The notes under the pieces are model-generated. The model was not told where the DNA came from and ran no database searches. It worked only from the letters and a program-made list of their open reading frames with translations. From positions 496,001-560,000 of the forward strand of contig NZ_JANUFD010000002.1 in assembly GCF_024807945.1 (NCBI RefSeq): a stretch of 64,000 nt of DNA, given 5' to 3'. The DNA is from Pseudomonas sp. JUb42. GTDB taxonomy: Bacteria; Pseudomonadota; Gammaproteobacteria; Pseudomonadales; Pseudomonadaceae. The translations under genes were made by a program, and so were the position numbers. Below, piece after piece: positions 42,212 through 50,092 of the stretch (within the stretch, counting starts at the first letter, position 1; every line of letters begins with the position of its first letter).

Positions 42212-43456
42212 TTATTGATAACCTTTAGGGAATGGATTCGGCTCAATCAGATCCGACTCGTAAACCACCTTGAACTGGCCGTTGGGCAGGACTTCGCCGA
42301 TGCGGGTCTTGCTCCACAGGTGATGGTTTTCGTGGATCTTCACGTAGCCTTCAGGCGCGGTTTTCAGTTCGATGCCTGGGGATGCAGCGACCACTTTGTC
42401 GACGTCGAAACTGCCGGCTTTCTCGACGGCGGCTTTCCACAGCCATGGCCCGAGGTAGGCGGCCTGCGTTACGTCACCCATCACCGAATCCTTGCCGTAC
42501 TTGGCCTTGAAGGCTTCGACGAAGGCTTTGTTGTTGGGATTGTCCAGGCTCTGGAAGTACTTCATGGAGGCGTAGAAGCCGGCCATGTTTTCGCCGCCGA
42601 TGCCCAGCAGTTCATCCTCGGTTACCGACAGCGTCAGCAGGTTCTGCTTCTCGGCGGTGACGCCGGCGGCTTTCAGCTGTTTGTAGAAGGCGACGTTGGA
42701 GCCACCGACTACGGCGGCGAAGACCACGTCAGGCTTTTTCAGCTTGACCTTGTTGATCAGCGAGCCGAATTGCGTGTTGCCCAGCGGGTAGTAGTCCTCC
42801 CCGACCACAGTGCCGTGCAGAACGTTTTCGATGTGCTTGCGGGCGATCTTCATCGAGGTGCGCGGCCAGATGTAGTCCGAGCCGATCAGGTAGAAGGACT
42901 TGGCACCCTTGGTCTTGGCGATCCAGTCGAGGCTGGCGAGGATCTGCTGGGTGGCTTCCTGGCCGGTATAAATAACGTTTTTCGACTGTTCCAGGCCTTC
43001 ATAGAAGGTCGGGTAGTAGAGCAGGCCGTTTTCCTTCTCGAACACTGGCAGCACCGCTTTGCGCGAGGCCGAGGTCCAGCAGCCGAACACGGTGGCGACC
43101 TTGTCGCCGACCAGCAGCTTCTTGGCTTTCTCCGCGAAGGTCGGCCAGTCCGAAGCGCCATCTTCCTGGATCACCTTGATCTGCCGACCGAGGATACCGC
43201 CCGAGGCATTGATCTGGTCGATGGCCAGGCGTTCGGCCTGGATCGAACCGGTCTCGGAAATGGCCATGGTGCCGGTGGCCGAGTGCAGCTGGCCGACCGT
43301 CACTTCGGTGGGGGTTACCGCCAGCCCAGTGGTGTTGGCGTCATCGGCCATGGTCACCTGGCTGAACACCCCGGCGGCAATCAGCGAGAGCGCAGCCGCG
43401 CCCAACGCCAGCCGCCGAGGGAACAAACGTTTCGCGCCCGTCAGTCGTAAATCCAT
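42212..43456 (-). CDS. Amide/urea ABC transporter substrate-binding protein (FmdD/UrtA-type)
   Basis: 414 residues, first gene of the operon. ATG 43456 has AGGAG seven bases upstream. A signal peptide, 'RLALGAAALSLIAAGVFSQV', precedes a periplasmic binding fold of the type I HAAT family: 'VTVGQLHSATGTMAISE', 'QINASGGILGRQIKVIQEDG', 'TVFGCWTSASRKAVLPVFEK' and 'GLLYYPTFYEGLEQSKNVIY'. The 'GCWTSASRKAVLP' and 'LYYPTFYEG' runs are those of UrtA/FmdD proteins. It delivers urea, formamide or a related amide to the UrtB/C-type permeases. TACGTCA boxes lie 107-135 bases upstream. Confidence 0.92.
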   Translation of the reverse strand: MDLRLTGAKRLFPRRLALGAAALSLIAAGVFSQVTMADDANTTGLAVTPTEVTVGQLHSATGTMAISETGSIQAERLAIDQINASGGILGRQIKVIQEDGASDWPTFAEKAKKLLVGDKVATVFGCWTSASRKAVLPVFEKENGLLYYPTFYEGLEQSKNVIYTGQEATQQILASLDWIAKTKGAKSFYLIGSDYIWPRTSMKIARKHIENVLHGTVVGEDYYPLGNTQFGSLINKVKLKKPDVVFAAVVGGSNVAFYKQLKAAGVTAEKQNLLTLSVTEDELLGIGGENMAGFYASMKYFQSLDNPNNKAFVEAFKAKYGKDSVMGDVTQAAYLGPWLWKAAVEKAGSFDVDKVVAASPGIELKTAPEGYVKIHENHHLWSKTRIGEVLPNGQFKVVYESDLIEPNPFPKGYQ

Positions 43457-43562
43457 GTTGCCGCTCCTGTGCTTGTGGTTCGCCACGACCGAGCCGGTCA
43501 AGGCCCGGTCGCGGGGTTGGAGCAAGCATGGGGGCGACCCGCAAAAGCGGGTATACGCACCA

Positions 43563-43591
43563 TGACGTAGCGGCGTACGTCATTTGACGTA
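43563..43591. promoter_or_regulatory. Triple TGACGTA/TACGTCA box, probable response-regulator operator
   Basis: TGACGTA (43563-43569), TACGTCA (43576-43582) and TGACGTA (43585-43591) are exact copies in alternating orientation, with spacers of 6 and 2 bases. They lie between the divergent binding-protein operon and the NCS1-kinase gene. Boxes with a TACGTA core are typical sites of LuxR-type response regulators in Pseudomonas, so the regulator at 47210 is the natural candidate. Confidence 0.65.
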
Positions 43592-43665
43592 GGGTGGGGA
43601 ACTATTGGTTTGGGCATGATTGCGCCTGTGCGCGCTGGCGGTTTTTTGCCCATGCCGCAGAAATT

Positions 43666-43755
43666 GTGGGAGCGAATTCATTCGCGAAGAGGCCAGTGCA
43701 GCCAACGCACTTTTATTGTCTGGAAGACCGCTTTCGCGAATGAATTCGCTCCCAC
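43666..43755. repeat. REP inverted pair (family A) in divergent promoter region
   Basis: GTGGGAGCGAATTCATTCGC and its complement, 90 bases overall, sit between the TACGTCA boxes and the sensor gene, so they separate the two divergent promoters. Confidence 0.9.
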
Positions 43756-43845
43756 AATTCACCGCATGGGAGTCATGTGCCGACTCCAAGCTCTTGCCAG
43801 GCACGAACCTTGCTGCTCGATCCCACTCCCTCAGGAATCACCCAA

Positions 43846-46800
43846 GTGCGACCTTCCGGCTCTCAACGCATCGTCAAGGTTCGCCGTGACTACAACAGCC
43901 TGGTCGCCGACGAGACCATGGAGGATTACGCCCTCCGGTTTACCCCCAAGTCGTTTCGCAAATGGTCGGAATTCCGTATCGCCAATACCGCCGTGGGCGC
44001 GGTGTCGTTTCTGGCGCTGGAGGCCATCGGCGGCGCACTGGTGATGAGCTACGGCTTCACCAATACGCTGTGGGCGATCATTGCCATGATGGTGGTGATC
44101 TTCCTCACCGGCTTGCCGATCAGCTACTACGCCGCGCGCTATGGCGTGGACATGGACCTGCTGACCCGTGGCGCGGGCTTCGGTTATATCGGCTCGACCA
44201 TTACCTCGCTGATCTACGCCAGCTTCACCTTCCTGTTCTTCGCCCTGGAAGCGGCGATCATGGCCCTGGCCCTGGAGCTGTATTTCCATATCCCTCTGGC
44301 CCTGGCCTATGTCATCTGCTCGATCATCGTCATCCCCCTGGTGGCCTACGGCATCACCCTGATCAGCCGCCTGCAGATGTGGTCGCAACCGCTATGGCTG
44401 ACCCTGTTGATCGTGCCGTACGTGTTCGTGATCTGGAAAAATCCCAGTGCCTTCGGTGATTTCCCCAGTTTTTCCGGGCGCGAAGGCGAAGGCGGCACTT
44501 TTAACCTGCTGTTCTTTGGTGCGGCGTTCAGCGTCGCCCTGTCCCTGGTCACGCAAATCGGCGAACAGGTCGACTACCTGCGCTTCCTCCCGGAAAAGAC
44601 CCGGCGCAACCGCCGCCGCTGGTGGACCGCCCTGCTCATGGCCGGGCCCGGCTGGGTCATACCCGGTGGCCTGAAGATCATGGCCGGGGCCTTCCTGGCC
44701 TTTCTCGCCCTGCAACATGAAGTGCCCATCGAGCGCGCTGCCGAGCCGACCCAGATGTACCTGGTGGCCTTCCGTTATGTGTTCGCCTCGCCGGAGTGGG
44801 CGCTGGCAGCCATGGTCCTGTTCGTGATCATTTCCCAGATCAAGATCAACCTGACCAACGCCTACGCCGGGTCCCTGGCCTGGTCGAACTTTTTTGCCCG
44901 GGTCACCCACAGCCATCCGGGACGCGTCGTGTGGCTGGTGTTCAACGTCGCCATCGCCTTGATTCTCATGGAGCTGGGGGTGTTCGACGCCATCGAGCAA
45001 GTGCTGGGCCTGTACGCCAACGTGGCTATTGCCTGGATCGGCACCCTGGTCGCCGATCTGGTGATCAACAAGCCCCTGGGCCTGTCGCCAAAACATATCG
45101 AGTTCAAGCGCGCGCACCTGTATGACATCAACCCGGTGGGCGTCGGCGCCATGGCGGTGGCCTCATTGCTGTCCATCTGTGCCCACTTCGGTGCATTCGG
45201 CGCCCTCGCCCAGGCCGCTCCGCCACTGATTTCCCTGTGCACCGCGCTGGTAGTGGCGCCGTTGATCGCTTGGCTGACCAAGGGCCGCTACTACATTGCC
45301 CGCACCAGTGCGCCGGAGCTGCTATTTCCTACCGGCCCGCAGAACACGTTGCACTGCGGCCTGTGCAGCAACGCCTTCGAGACCCCGGACATGGCGTGGT
45401 GCCCGGCCTATGGCTCGCCGATCTGTTCGCTGTGCTGCTCGCTGGATGCCCGTTGCGCCGACCAGTGCAAGAGCCGCGCGCGGCTGTCCATGCAGTTCGA
45501 GGACCTGGTCAGCCGCCTGTTACCGCACCTGCCGCGCAAGTACCTGCATACCCGTCTGGCGCAATATCTGGGCTTGATGAGCATGCTGGTGCTGATGCTT
45601 TCCGGGGCCTTGGCGCTGATCTACAGCCAGGTTGCCCATGGTCTGATCGACCAGTCGCCGCAGGTTCATCACACCCTGCAACTGGCCTTTCTCAAGGCGT
45701 TTTTCACCCTCTGCGTGTTCGCCGGGATCCTCGCCTGGTGGGTGATCCTGACCCGTGAAAGCCGCCGCGTGGCCCTGGAAGAGTCCGAGCGCCAGACCGT
45801 GTTGCTGATGCAGGAAATCGACGCCCACTTCAAGACCGACCAGGCCCTGCAACAGGCCAAGGAAGCCTCGGAGGCGGCCAATGCCGCCAAGAGCCGCTAT
45901 GTCACCGGGCTGTCCCATGAGCTGCGCACGCCGCTCAATAGCATCCTCGGCTTTACCCAGATCCTGCAACGCGACGCCGCCACCCCGGCGCGGCATCAGG
46001 ACTCCCTGGCCACCATCATGCGCAGCAGCTCGCACTTGCTGTCCTTGATCGATGGTCTGCTCGACGTCGCCAAGATCGAAGCCGGCAAGCTGCGTCTGGA
46101 GCCTTCGGAAATTCTCTTTCAGGAATTCCTCCACGACCTGGAGCAGATGTTCGCCCCCACCGCCCGGGAGAAAGGCCTGGGCTTTCGTCTGGATCTGCTC
46201 GGGCGCATGCCGGCGGTGGTGCGCGGCGACGAAAAGCGGGTGCGGCAGATCCTCATCAATCTGTTGGGCAACGCGGTGAATTTCACCGACAGCGGTGAGG
46301 TTTGCCTGCGGGTCAGCTATCGCCGGGAAACGGCGATCTTCGACATCATCGACACCGGTATCGGCATCGCCCCGGAGCAGATCGAACGGATCTTTCAGCC
46401 CTTCGAGCGCGGTGGCCTGGTGCGTCAGGACAACGGCGTGGGCCTGGGCCTGACCATCACCCGCATGCTCACTTCGCTGATGGGCGGCGCGCTGTCGGTG
46501 ACCAGCCAGCCCGACGAAGGCACGCGCTTTCAGGTGCGGCTGTTTCTCTCGGAAGTCCGGGTGCCCAAGGCGGTGATCCATGTCGAGCATGACGTGATCG
46601 GCTACGTCGGCCCGCAGCGTTTGATACTGGTGGTGGACGACCATATCGAACACCGACGAATCATCAGCGGCATGCTCGCCCCTCTGGGCTTTGATATTGC
46701 AGAAGCGGCCAACGGTCAGGAGGCCATCCGCCAGGTCTCGCTGCTGCACCCGGACCTGATTCTCATGGACCTGTCGATGCCGGACATGGACGGTTGGGAA

Positions 46801-47235
46801 ACCAGTCGCCTGATCCGCCGCAATGCCCTGTCCCTGGCGCCGATCATCATTCTCTCGGCCAACGCTAACCCGTTCAGCGAAGGCTTGCCCCAGGTCTGCA
46901 ACGACTACCTGGCCAAACCCGTGCATGTGCCGCAGCTGCTCGAGCGCATCCAGCAGCACCTGCATCTGAACTGGCGCCATCAACTGCGCCCTGCCCCGCA
47001 GATCAAGGCGCCCTGGCACCTGCCGCCGCGCCAGGATCTGGAAGACCTCTACGAACTCTGCGGCCTGGGCTATGTGCGCGGGATCCAGCAGAAACTCGAC
47101 GCCATCGAACGCGACAGCAGCGCCAGCGCCGGTTTCGTCGCCGACCTGCGCCAACTTGCCAAGGGCTTTCGCCTGGATGAACTCAGCCTGCAACTCAAGG
47201 AGGCCCTCAATGGACACCCAGACTCAACCTACTGA
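43846..47235 (+). CDS. NCS1-permease / Cys-rich / hybrid histidine kinase fusion (transceptor)
   Basis: About 1129 residues from GTG 43846 (AGGA upstream; a GTG 23 codons earlier is possible). Residues about 40-480 form a complete NCS1 (purine-cytosine permease) carrier with about 12 membrane segments, including 'TGLPISYYAARYGVDMDLLT' and 'SLVTQIGEQVDYLRFLPEKT'. Residues 504-541 hold eight cysteines ('CGLCSNAF', 'WCPAYGSPICSLCC', 'RCADQC'). Two more membrane helices (about 574-595, 612-635) and a coiled coil follow. The kinase has His691 in 'GLSHELRTPLNSILGF', an ATPase with 'DTGIGIAPEQ' and 'GVGLGLTITR', and a receiver with Asp975 in 'LILMDLSMPDMDGW'. Its last 26 bases overlap the regulator gene. 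It is divergent from the amide operon and probably senses its substrate. Confidence 0.92.
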   Translation: MRPSGSQRIVKVRRDYNSLVADETMEDYALRFTPKSFRKWSEFRIANTAVGAVSFLALEAIGGALVMSYGFTNTLWAIIAMMVVIFLTGLPISYYAARYGVDMDLLTRGAGFGYIGSTITSLIYASFTFLFFALEAAIMALALELYFHIPLALAYVICSIIVIPLVAYGITLISRLQMWSQPLWLTLLIVPYVFVIWKNPSAFGDFPSFSGREGEGGTFNLLFFGAAFSVALSLVTQIGEQVDYLRFLPEKTRRNRRRWWTALLMAGPGWVIPGGLKIMAGAFLAFLALQHEVPIERAAEPTQMYLVAFRYVFASPEWALAAMVLFVIISQIKINLTNAYAGSLAWSNFFARVTHSHPGRVVWLVFNVAIALILMELGVFDAIEQVLGLYANVAIAWIGTLVADLVINKPLGLSPKHIEFKRAHLYDINPVGVGAMAVASLLSICAHFGAFGALAQAAPPLISLCTALVVAPLIAWLTKGRYYIARTSAPELLFPTGPQNTLHCGLCSNAFETPDMAWCPAYGSPICSLCCSLDARCADQCKSRARLSMQFEDLVSRLLPHLPRKYLHTRLAQYLGLMSMLVLMLSGALALIYSQVAHGLIDQSPQVHHTLQLAFLKAFFTLCVFAGILAWWVILTRESRRVALEESERQTVLLMQEIDAHFKTDQALQQAKEASEAANAAKSRYVTGLSHELRTPLNSILGFTQILQRDAATPARHQDSLATIMRSSSHLLSLIDGLLDVAKIEAGKLRLEPSEILFQEFLHDLEQMFAPTAREKGLGFRLDLLGRMPAVVRGDEKRVRQILINLLGNAVNFTDSGEVCLRVSYRRETAIFDIIDTGIGIAPEQIERIFQPFERGGLVRQDNGVGLGLTITRMLTSLMGGALSVTSQPDEGTRFQVRLFLSEVRVPKAVIHVEHDVIGYVGPQRLILVVDDHIEHRRIISGMLAPLGFDIAEAANGQEAIRQVSLLHPDLILMDLSMPDMDGWETSRLIRRNALSLAPIIILSANANPFSEGLPQVCNDYLAKPVHVPQLLERIQQHLHLNWRHQLRPAPQIKAPWHLPPRQDLEDLYELCGLGYVRGIQQKLDAIERDSSASAGFVADLRQLAKGFRLDELSLQLKEALNGHPDSTY

Positions 47236-47887
47236 TAACGGCGTGATCCTGATCGTCGACGATACCCCGGACAACCTGGCGCTGCTCTCCGATGCCCTCG
47301 ACGAAGCGGGCTACATGGTGTTGGTGGCCCTGGACGGCAACAGTGCGCTGAACCGCATCCAGCGCCGCCGTCCCGACCTGATCCTGCTCGACGCGCTGAT
47401 GCCGGGGCTGGACGGTTTCGAAACCTGTCGGCGAATCAAGGCCCAACCCGAAACGGCGAATATCCCGGTGCTGTTCATGACCGCCCTGACCGACAGCGAG
47501 CATGTGGTCAAAGGCTTCGAAGCCGGGGCCATCGACTACGTGACCAAGCCGATCCAGTGCAATGAAGTGCTGGCCCGGGTCGCCTCGCACCTGCGCACCG
47601 CGCGTATCCTCCAGGCCGCGCGTCAGGCCTCGCAGTCCGTGAGCCTGGGCTTCGACGACAAACCCGCCTACGGCAAGCTGTCGAGCCGCTTTCAACTCAC
47701 CGAACGGGAAATCGAAGTGCTGCGCTGGGTTTCGTGCGGCAAGACCAACAAGGATATAGGCGACATCCTGCAGTTGAGCCCGCGCACGGTGAACAAGCAT
47801 CTGGAGCATATCTACATCAAGCTGGGCGTCGAGACGCGCACTGCGGCTACGTCAGTGGCATTGGCGGCGATGACGGAACGGGTGTAG
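47210..47887 (+). CDS. LuxR-type response regulator, partner of the NCS1 kinase
   Basis: 225 residues. The receiver has 'VILIVDDTPDNLALL', the phospho-acceptor Asp in 'DLILLDALMPGLDGFE', and the Lys in 'DYVTKPIQCNEVLARV'. The C-terminal LuxR HTH has 'LTEREIEVLRWVSCGKTNKD' and 'LSPRTVNKHLEHIYIKLGV'. ATG 47210 has an excellent site (AAGGAGG). It overlaps the kinase gene by 26 bases in another frame, so translation is coupled and the proteins almost surely form one phosphorelay. The expected target is the TACGTCA boxes at 43563-43591. Confidence 0.92.
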   Translation: MDTQTQPTDNGVILIVDDTPDNLALLSDALDEAGYMVLVALDGNSALNRIQRRRPDLILLDALMPGLDGFETCRRIKAQPETANIPVLFMTALTDSEHVVKGFEAGAIDYVTKPIQCNEVLARVASHLRTARILQAARQASQSVSLGFDDKPAYGKLSSRFQLTEREIEVLRWVSCGKTNKDIGDILQLSPRTVNKHLEHIYIKLGVETRTAATSVALAAMTERV

Positions 47888-47910
47888 AGCTGCTGACACA
47901 CCCATATCCT

Positions 47911-47998
47911 GTGGGAGCGAGGCTTGCCCGCGAAGAACGATAACTCGGTACATCTGACACACCACAGAGACTGCTTCGCGGGCAAGCCTCGCTCCCAC
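47911..47998. repeat. REP inverted pair (family C)
   Basis: GTGGGAGCGAGGCTTGCCCG and its exact complement, 88 bases overall, just after the response-regulator stop. Confidence 0.9.
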
Positions 47999-48057
47999 AG
48001 AAAATAGAGCCATTTCAGTTAGTTAGGATGTTTTGATAGGCTGCCATCCACCGAACT

Positions 48058-48999
48058 CTAAATAAGCCCCTGCTCGGCACACACCTTGATCACCTGCTCG
48101 CGAAACCAGCCATTGGCATCGTCGCTGTCGGCATGTTCACTCCAGACCATGTCCAGAGTGAAACCCGGCAGGTCCACCGGCAGCTCGCACACCGCCAGCC
48201 ACGGCTCGTTGCCAAGCAAAGTCTGAATGCGTCGCGGCAGGGTCAGGATCAGGTCGGTGTCAGGCAGCATCTGCAGGGCCGCTGCATAGCTGTTGGCCCG
48301 GGCCACCACTTGGCGTTCCTGACCGTGTTTCTGCAGCCAGGTGTCGACCAGATTGGTGTCGGAGGTCCAGGGCACGGGGTAGACATGGGGTCGGGAAACG
48401 AAGGTGGCGACATCGATGGCCGGTTTGTGGGAGGCAGTCTTGCGATCCATCACGCAGACCAGATCGTCCTCCAGCAGCACCTGGCTCGACAGCCCCGTAG
48501 GGATATCCTGGAAGTCCGGGCCAAAACACAGGGCCAGGTCCAGATAGTCATCGCGCAGGCCACCTACCGGTAGCTGCTTCTCCAGGGTGCGTACTTCCAC
48601 GGTCACGTCGAAGCCTGAACCAATGAAATTACGCATCAGGTGCGGCAGAACCAGCAGCTCAAAGTATTCCGGGGCGTAGACGGTGAACATGGTCTGGCGC
48701 TGCACCGGGTCGAACATGCTCAGGCCGGACTCACAGGATTCGATATGGTGCAGGATCGACTGCACATGACTGCGCATGGCCGTGGCCTTGCGCGTCGGGC
48801 GCATGCCGTTGCGCGTGCAGATGAACAGCTCATCCTGAAAATGCATGCGCAGTTTCTTCAGGCAGTGGTTGGCCACTGATGGGTTCAGATGCAGGGCATC
48901 ACAAGCCAGGGTCAGGTTGCGTTGCTCGAAGACCGCAGCAAACACCAGGAAGTCCTGCACATCCAGCTTTCTCAAAGCATTCGCATTATTGTTTTGCAT
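48058..48999 (-). CDS. LysR family transcriptional regulator
   Basis: 313 residues. The N-terminal winged HTH is 'DVQDFLVFAAVFEQRNLTLA' (first residue approximate) followed by 'ALHLNPSVANHCLKKLRMHF' and 'DELFICTRNGMRPTRKATAM', the pattern of the NodD/PecT-like subgroup of LysR. The C-terminal two-lobed effector domain contains 'YAPEYFELLVLPHLMRNF' and 'LALCFGPDFQDIPTGLSSQV'. It lies next to the aldose epimerase-TRAP-porin cluster and on the same strand, downstream of it. It may regulate that cluster, but the gap (48999 to 49069) and orientation do not prove it. Confidence 0.87.
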   Translation of the reverse strand: MQNNNANALRKLDVQDFLVFAAVFEQRNLTLACDALHLNPSVANHCLKKLRMHFQDELFICTRNGMRPTRKATAMRSHVQSILHHIESCESGLSMFDPVQRQTMFTVYAPEYFELLVLPHLMRNFIGSGFDVTVEVRTLEKQLPVGGLRDDYLDLALCFGPDFQDIPTGLSSQVLLEDDLVCVMDRKTASHKPAIDVATFVSRPHVYPVPWTSDTNLVDTWLQKHGQERQVVARANSYAAALQMLPDTDLILTLPRRIQTLLGNEPWLAVCELPVDLPGFTLDMVWSEHADSDDANGWFREQVIKVCAEQGLI

Positions 49000-49068
49000 G
49001 AGAGTCGCCTCATGGACACGGCAGCCGAAAATCGGCTAGTCCGTCCCCACGATAACATCAAAATGCAA

Positions 49069-49944
49069 TCACGCCAGTCTCAGATAAGTCAGGCTCCATT
49101 CCAGGCTGGCCTGCTGCCCCTGCGCCAATAAGCGCAGGCCCGGCCGGCCCGACAAATGGTGGGCATTGACCGGATGACTGACCGGCTCGAAACAGAAGAA
49201 GTCCTTGCCCTGCGGGCAGAACAGCATGAAGCAGTCGCTGCCACGGGCCTGGCCGTATAGCTGATAACCGGCGTCAGCCTGGGTGATCAGACATTCGCCA
49301 TCCCATTCGGTGAAAGCGTTATCCACCGTGCTCGGTAGAGGGTTGCTGTGCTTGGAGTTCCACTCGGACGGTATTTCGCTCAGGCGCTCCGACAGCCCGT
49401 CACCGTCACACAACCATACGCCCCCGGCCCGCACCTGCAGGCGGGTGTGTTGGGTGCGCGGCAGATAAGGGTGTAAGCCCAGACCATACCAGGCGGCGCC
49501 TTCACCCAGATGAGTGACCTGCAAACTGATGCGCAGCGCCCCGCCCTCCAGCTCGAAACGCTGACGCGCCCGATAGGAGAATGGCCGGGTAGACTCCAGC
49601 TCAAGGGTGGCGCTCAAACTGTCCTGCTCGACCAGCGTCCAGGCTTGCTGCCAGGCACTACCATGGATCGGCAGCGGATCGCCCGGACTGTTCGCGGGCA
49701 ATGCCAGCCAACCATCGGGCTGCTGGAAACCGCCACGACCAATACGGTTGGACCAGGGCAGCAACGGATAACAGGCCAGCCGCCGAGGCGAGCGTTCGGT
49801 CCGGTCGCCCTCGCTGCTGTGACGCAACAACCAGTGACCGCCTTCCAGGGCCAGCCAGTTGACGATACTGCCGCCGGTTTCAGGAGAGAGGGTCAGGCGG
49901 GTGATGCTGTTTTCCAGGGTGATGATCGGGGGTAGACGAGGCAT
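49069..49944 (-). CDS. Aldose 1-epimerase family protein
   Basis: 291 residues of the galactose mutarotase-like beta-sandwich: 'LALEGGHWLLRHSSEGDRTE', 'RLACYPLLPWSNRIGRGGFQ', 'PIHGSAWQQAWTLVEQDS' with the first active His region, 'AAWYGLGLHPYLPRTQHTRL' with the second His, and 'FEPVSHPVNAHHLSGRPGLR'. It interconverts alpha and beta anomers of aldoses. ATG 49944 is chosen; an ATG eight codons upstream has no better ribosome site. It is downstream of the TRAP permease genes (separated by a REP pair), in keeping with sugar or uronate uptake. Confidence 0.87.
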   Translation of the reverse strand: MPRLPPIITLENSITRLTLSPETGGSIVNWLALEGGHWLLRHSSEGDRTERSPRRLACYPLLPWSNRIGRGGFQQPDGWLALPANSPGDPLPIHGSAWQQAWTLVEQDSLSATLELESTRPFSYRARQRFELEGGALRISLQVTHLGEGAAWYGLGLHPYLPRTQHTRLQVRAGGVWLCDGDGLSERLSEIPSEWNSKHSNPLPSTVDNAFTEWDGECLITQADAGYQLYGQARGSDCFMLFCPQGKDFFCFEPVSHPVNAHHLSGRPGLRLLAQGQQASLEWSLTYLRLA

Positions 49945-49977
49945 GGATGAGATTTTCCTAAACAGCATGAAGATCGT

Positions 49978-50066
49978 TGGAGCGAGGCTTGCCCGCGAAG
50001 AGGCCGGTACACCCGACCTATATTTCGAGATAGAAACAACGCCTTCGCGGGCAAGCCTCGCTCCTG
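49978..50066. repeat. REP inverted pair (family C, slightly diverged)
   Basis: TGGAGCGAGGCTTGCCCGCG on the left and TTCGCGGGCAAGCCTCGCTC on the right, 89 bases apart end to end, between the aldose epimerase gene and the TRAP large permease gene. The outermost bases differ from other copies. Confidence 0.85.
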
Positions 50067-50092
50067 CAAAGCCAGACTCATCAAGATAACAA

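Noticed and set aside
38475..43456. Naming the transporter urtABCDE
   Set aside because: Formamidase and fmdB are linked and no urease gene is in the window; the UrtB-type permease is short. Only 'type' labels are used.
45520..47217. Minus-strand ORF of 565 codons
   Set aside because: It lies wholly antisense to the kinase part of the NCS1 fusion gene, whose sense translation has perfect kinase motifs; the antisense translation is Gln/His/Arg-rich as expected of a GC-rich shadow.
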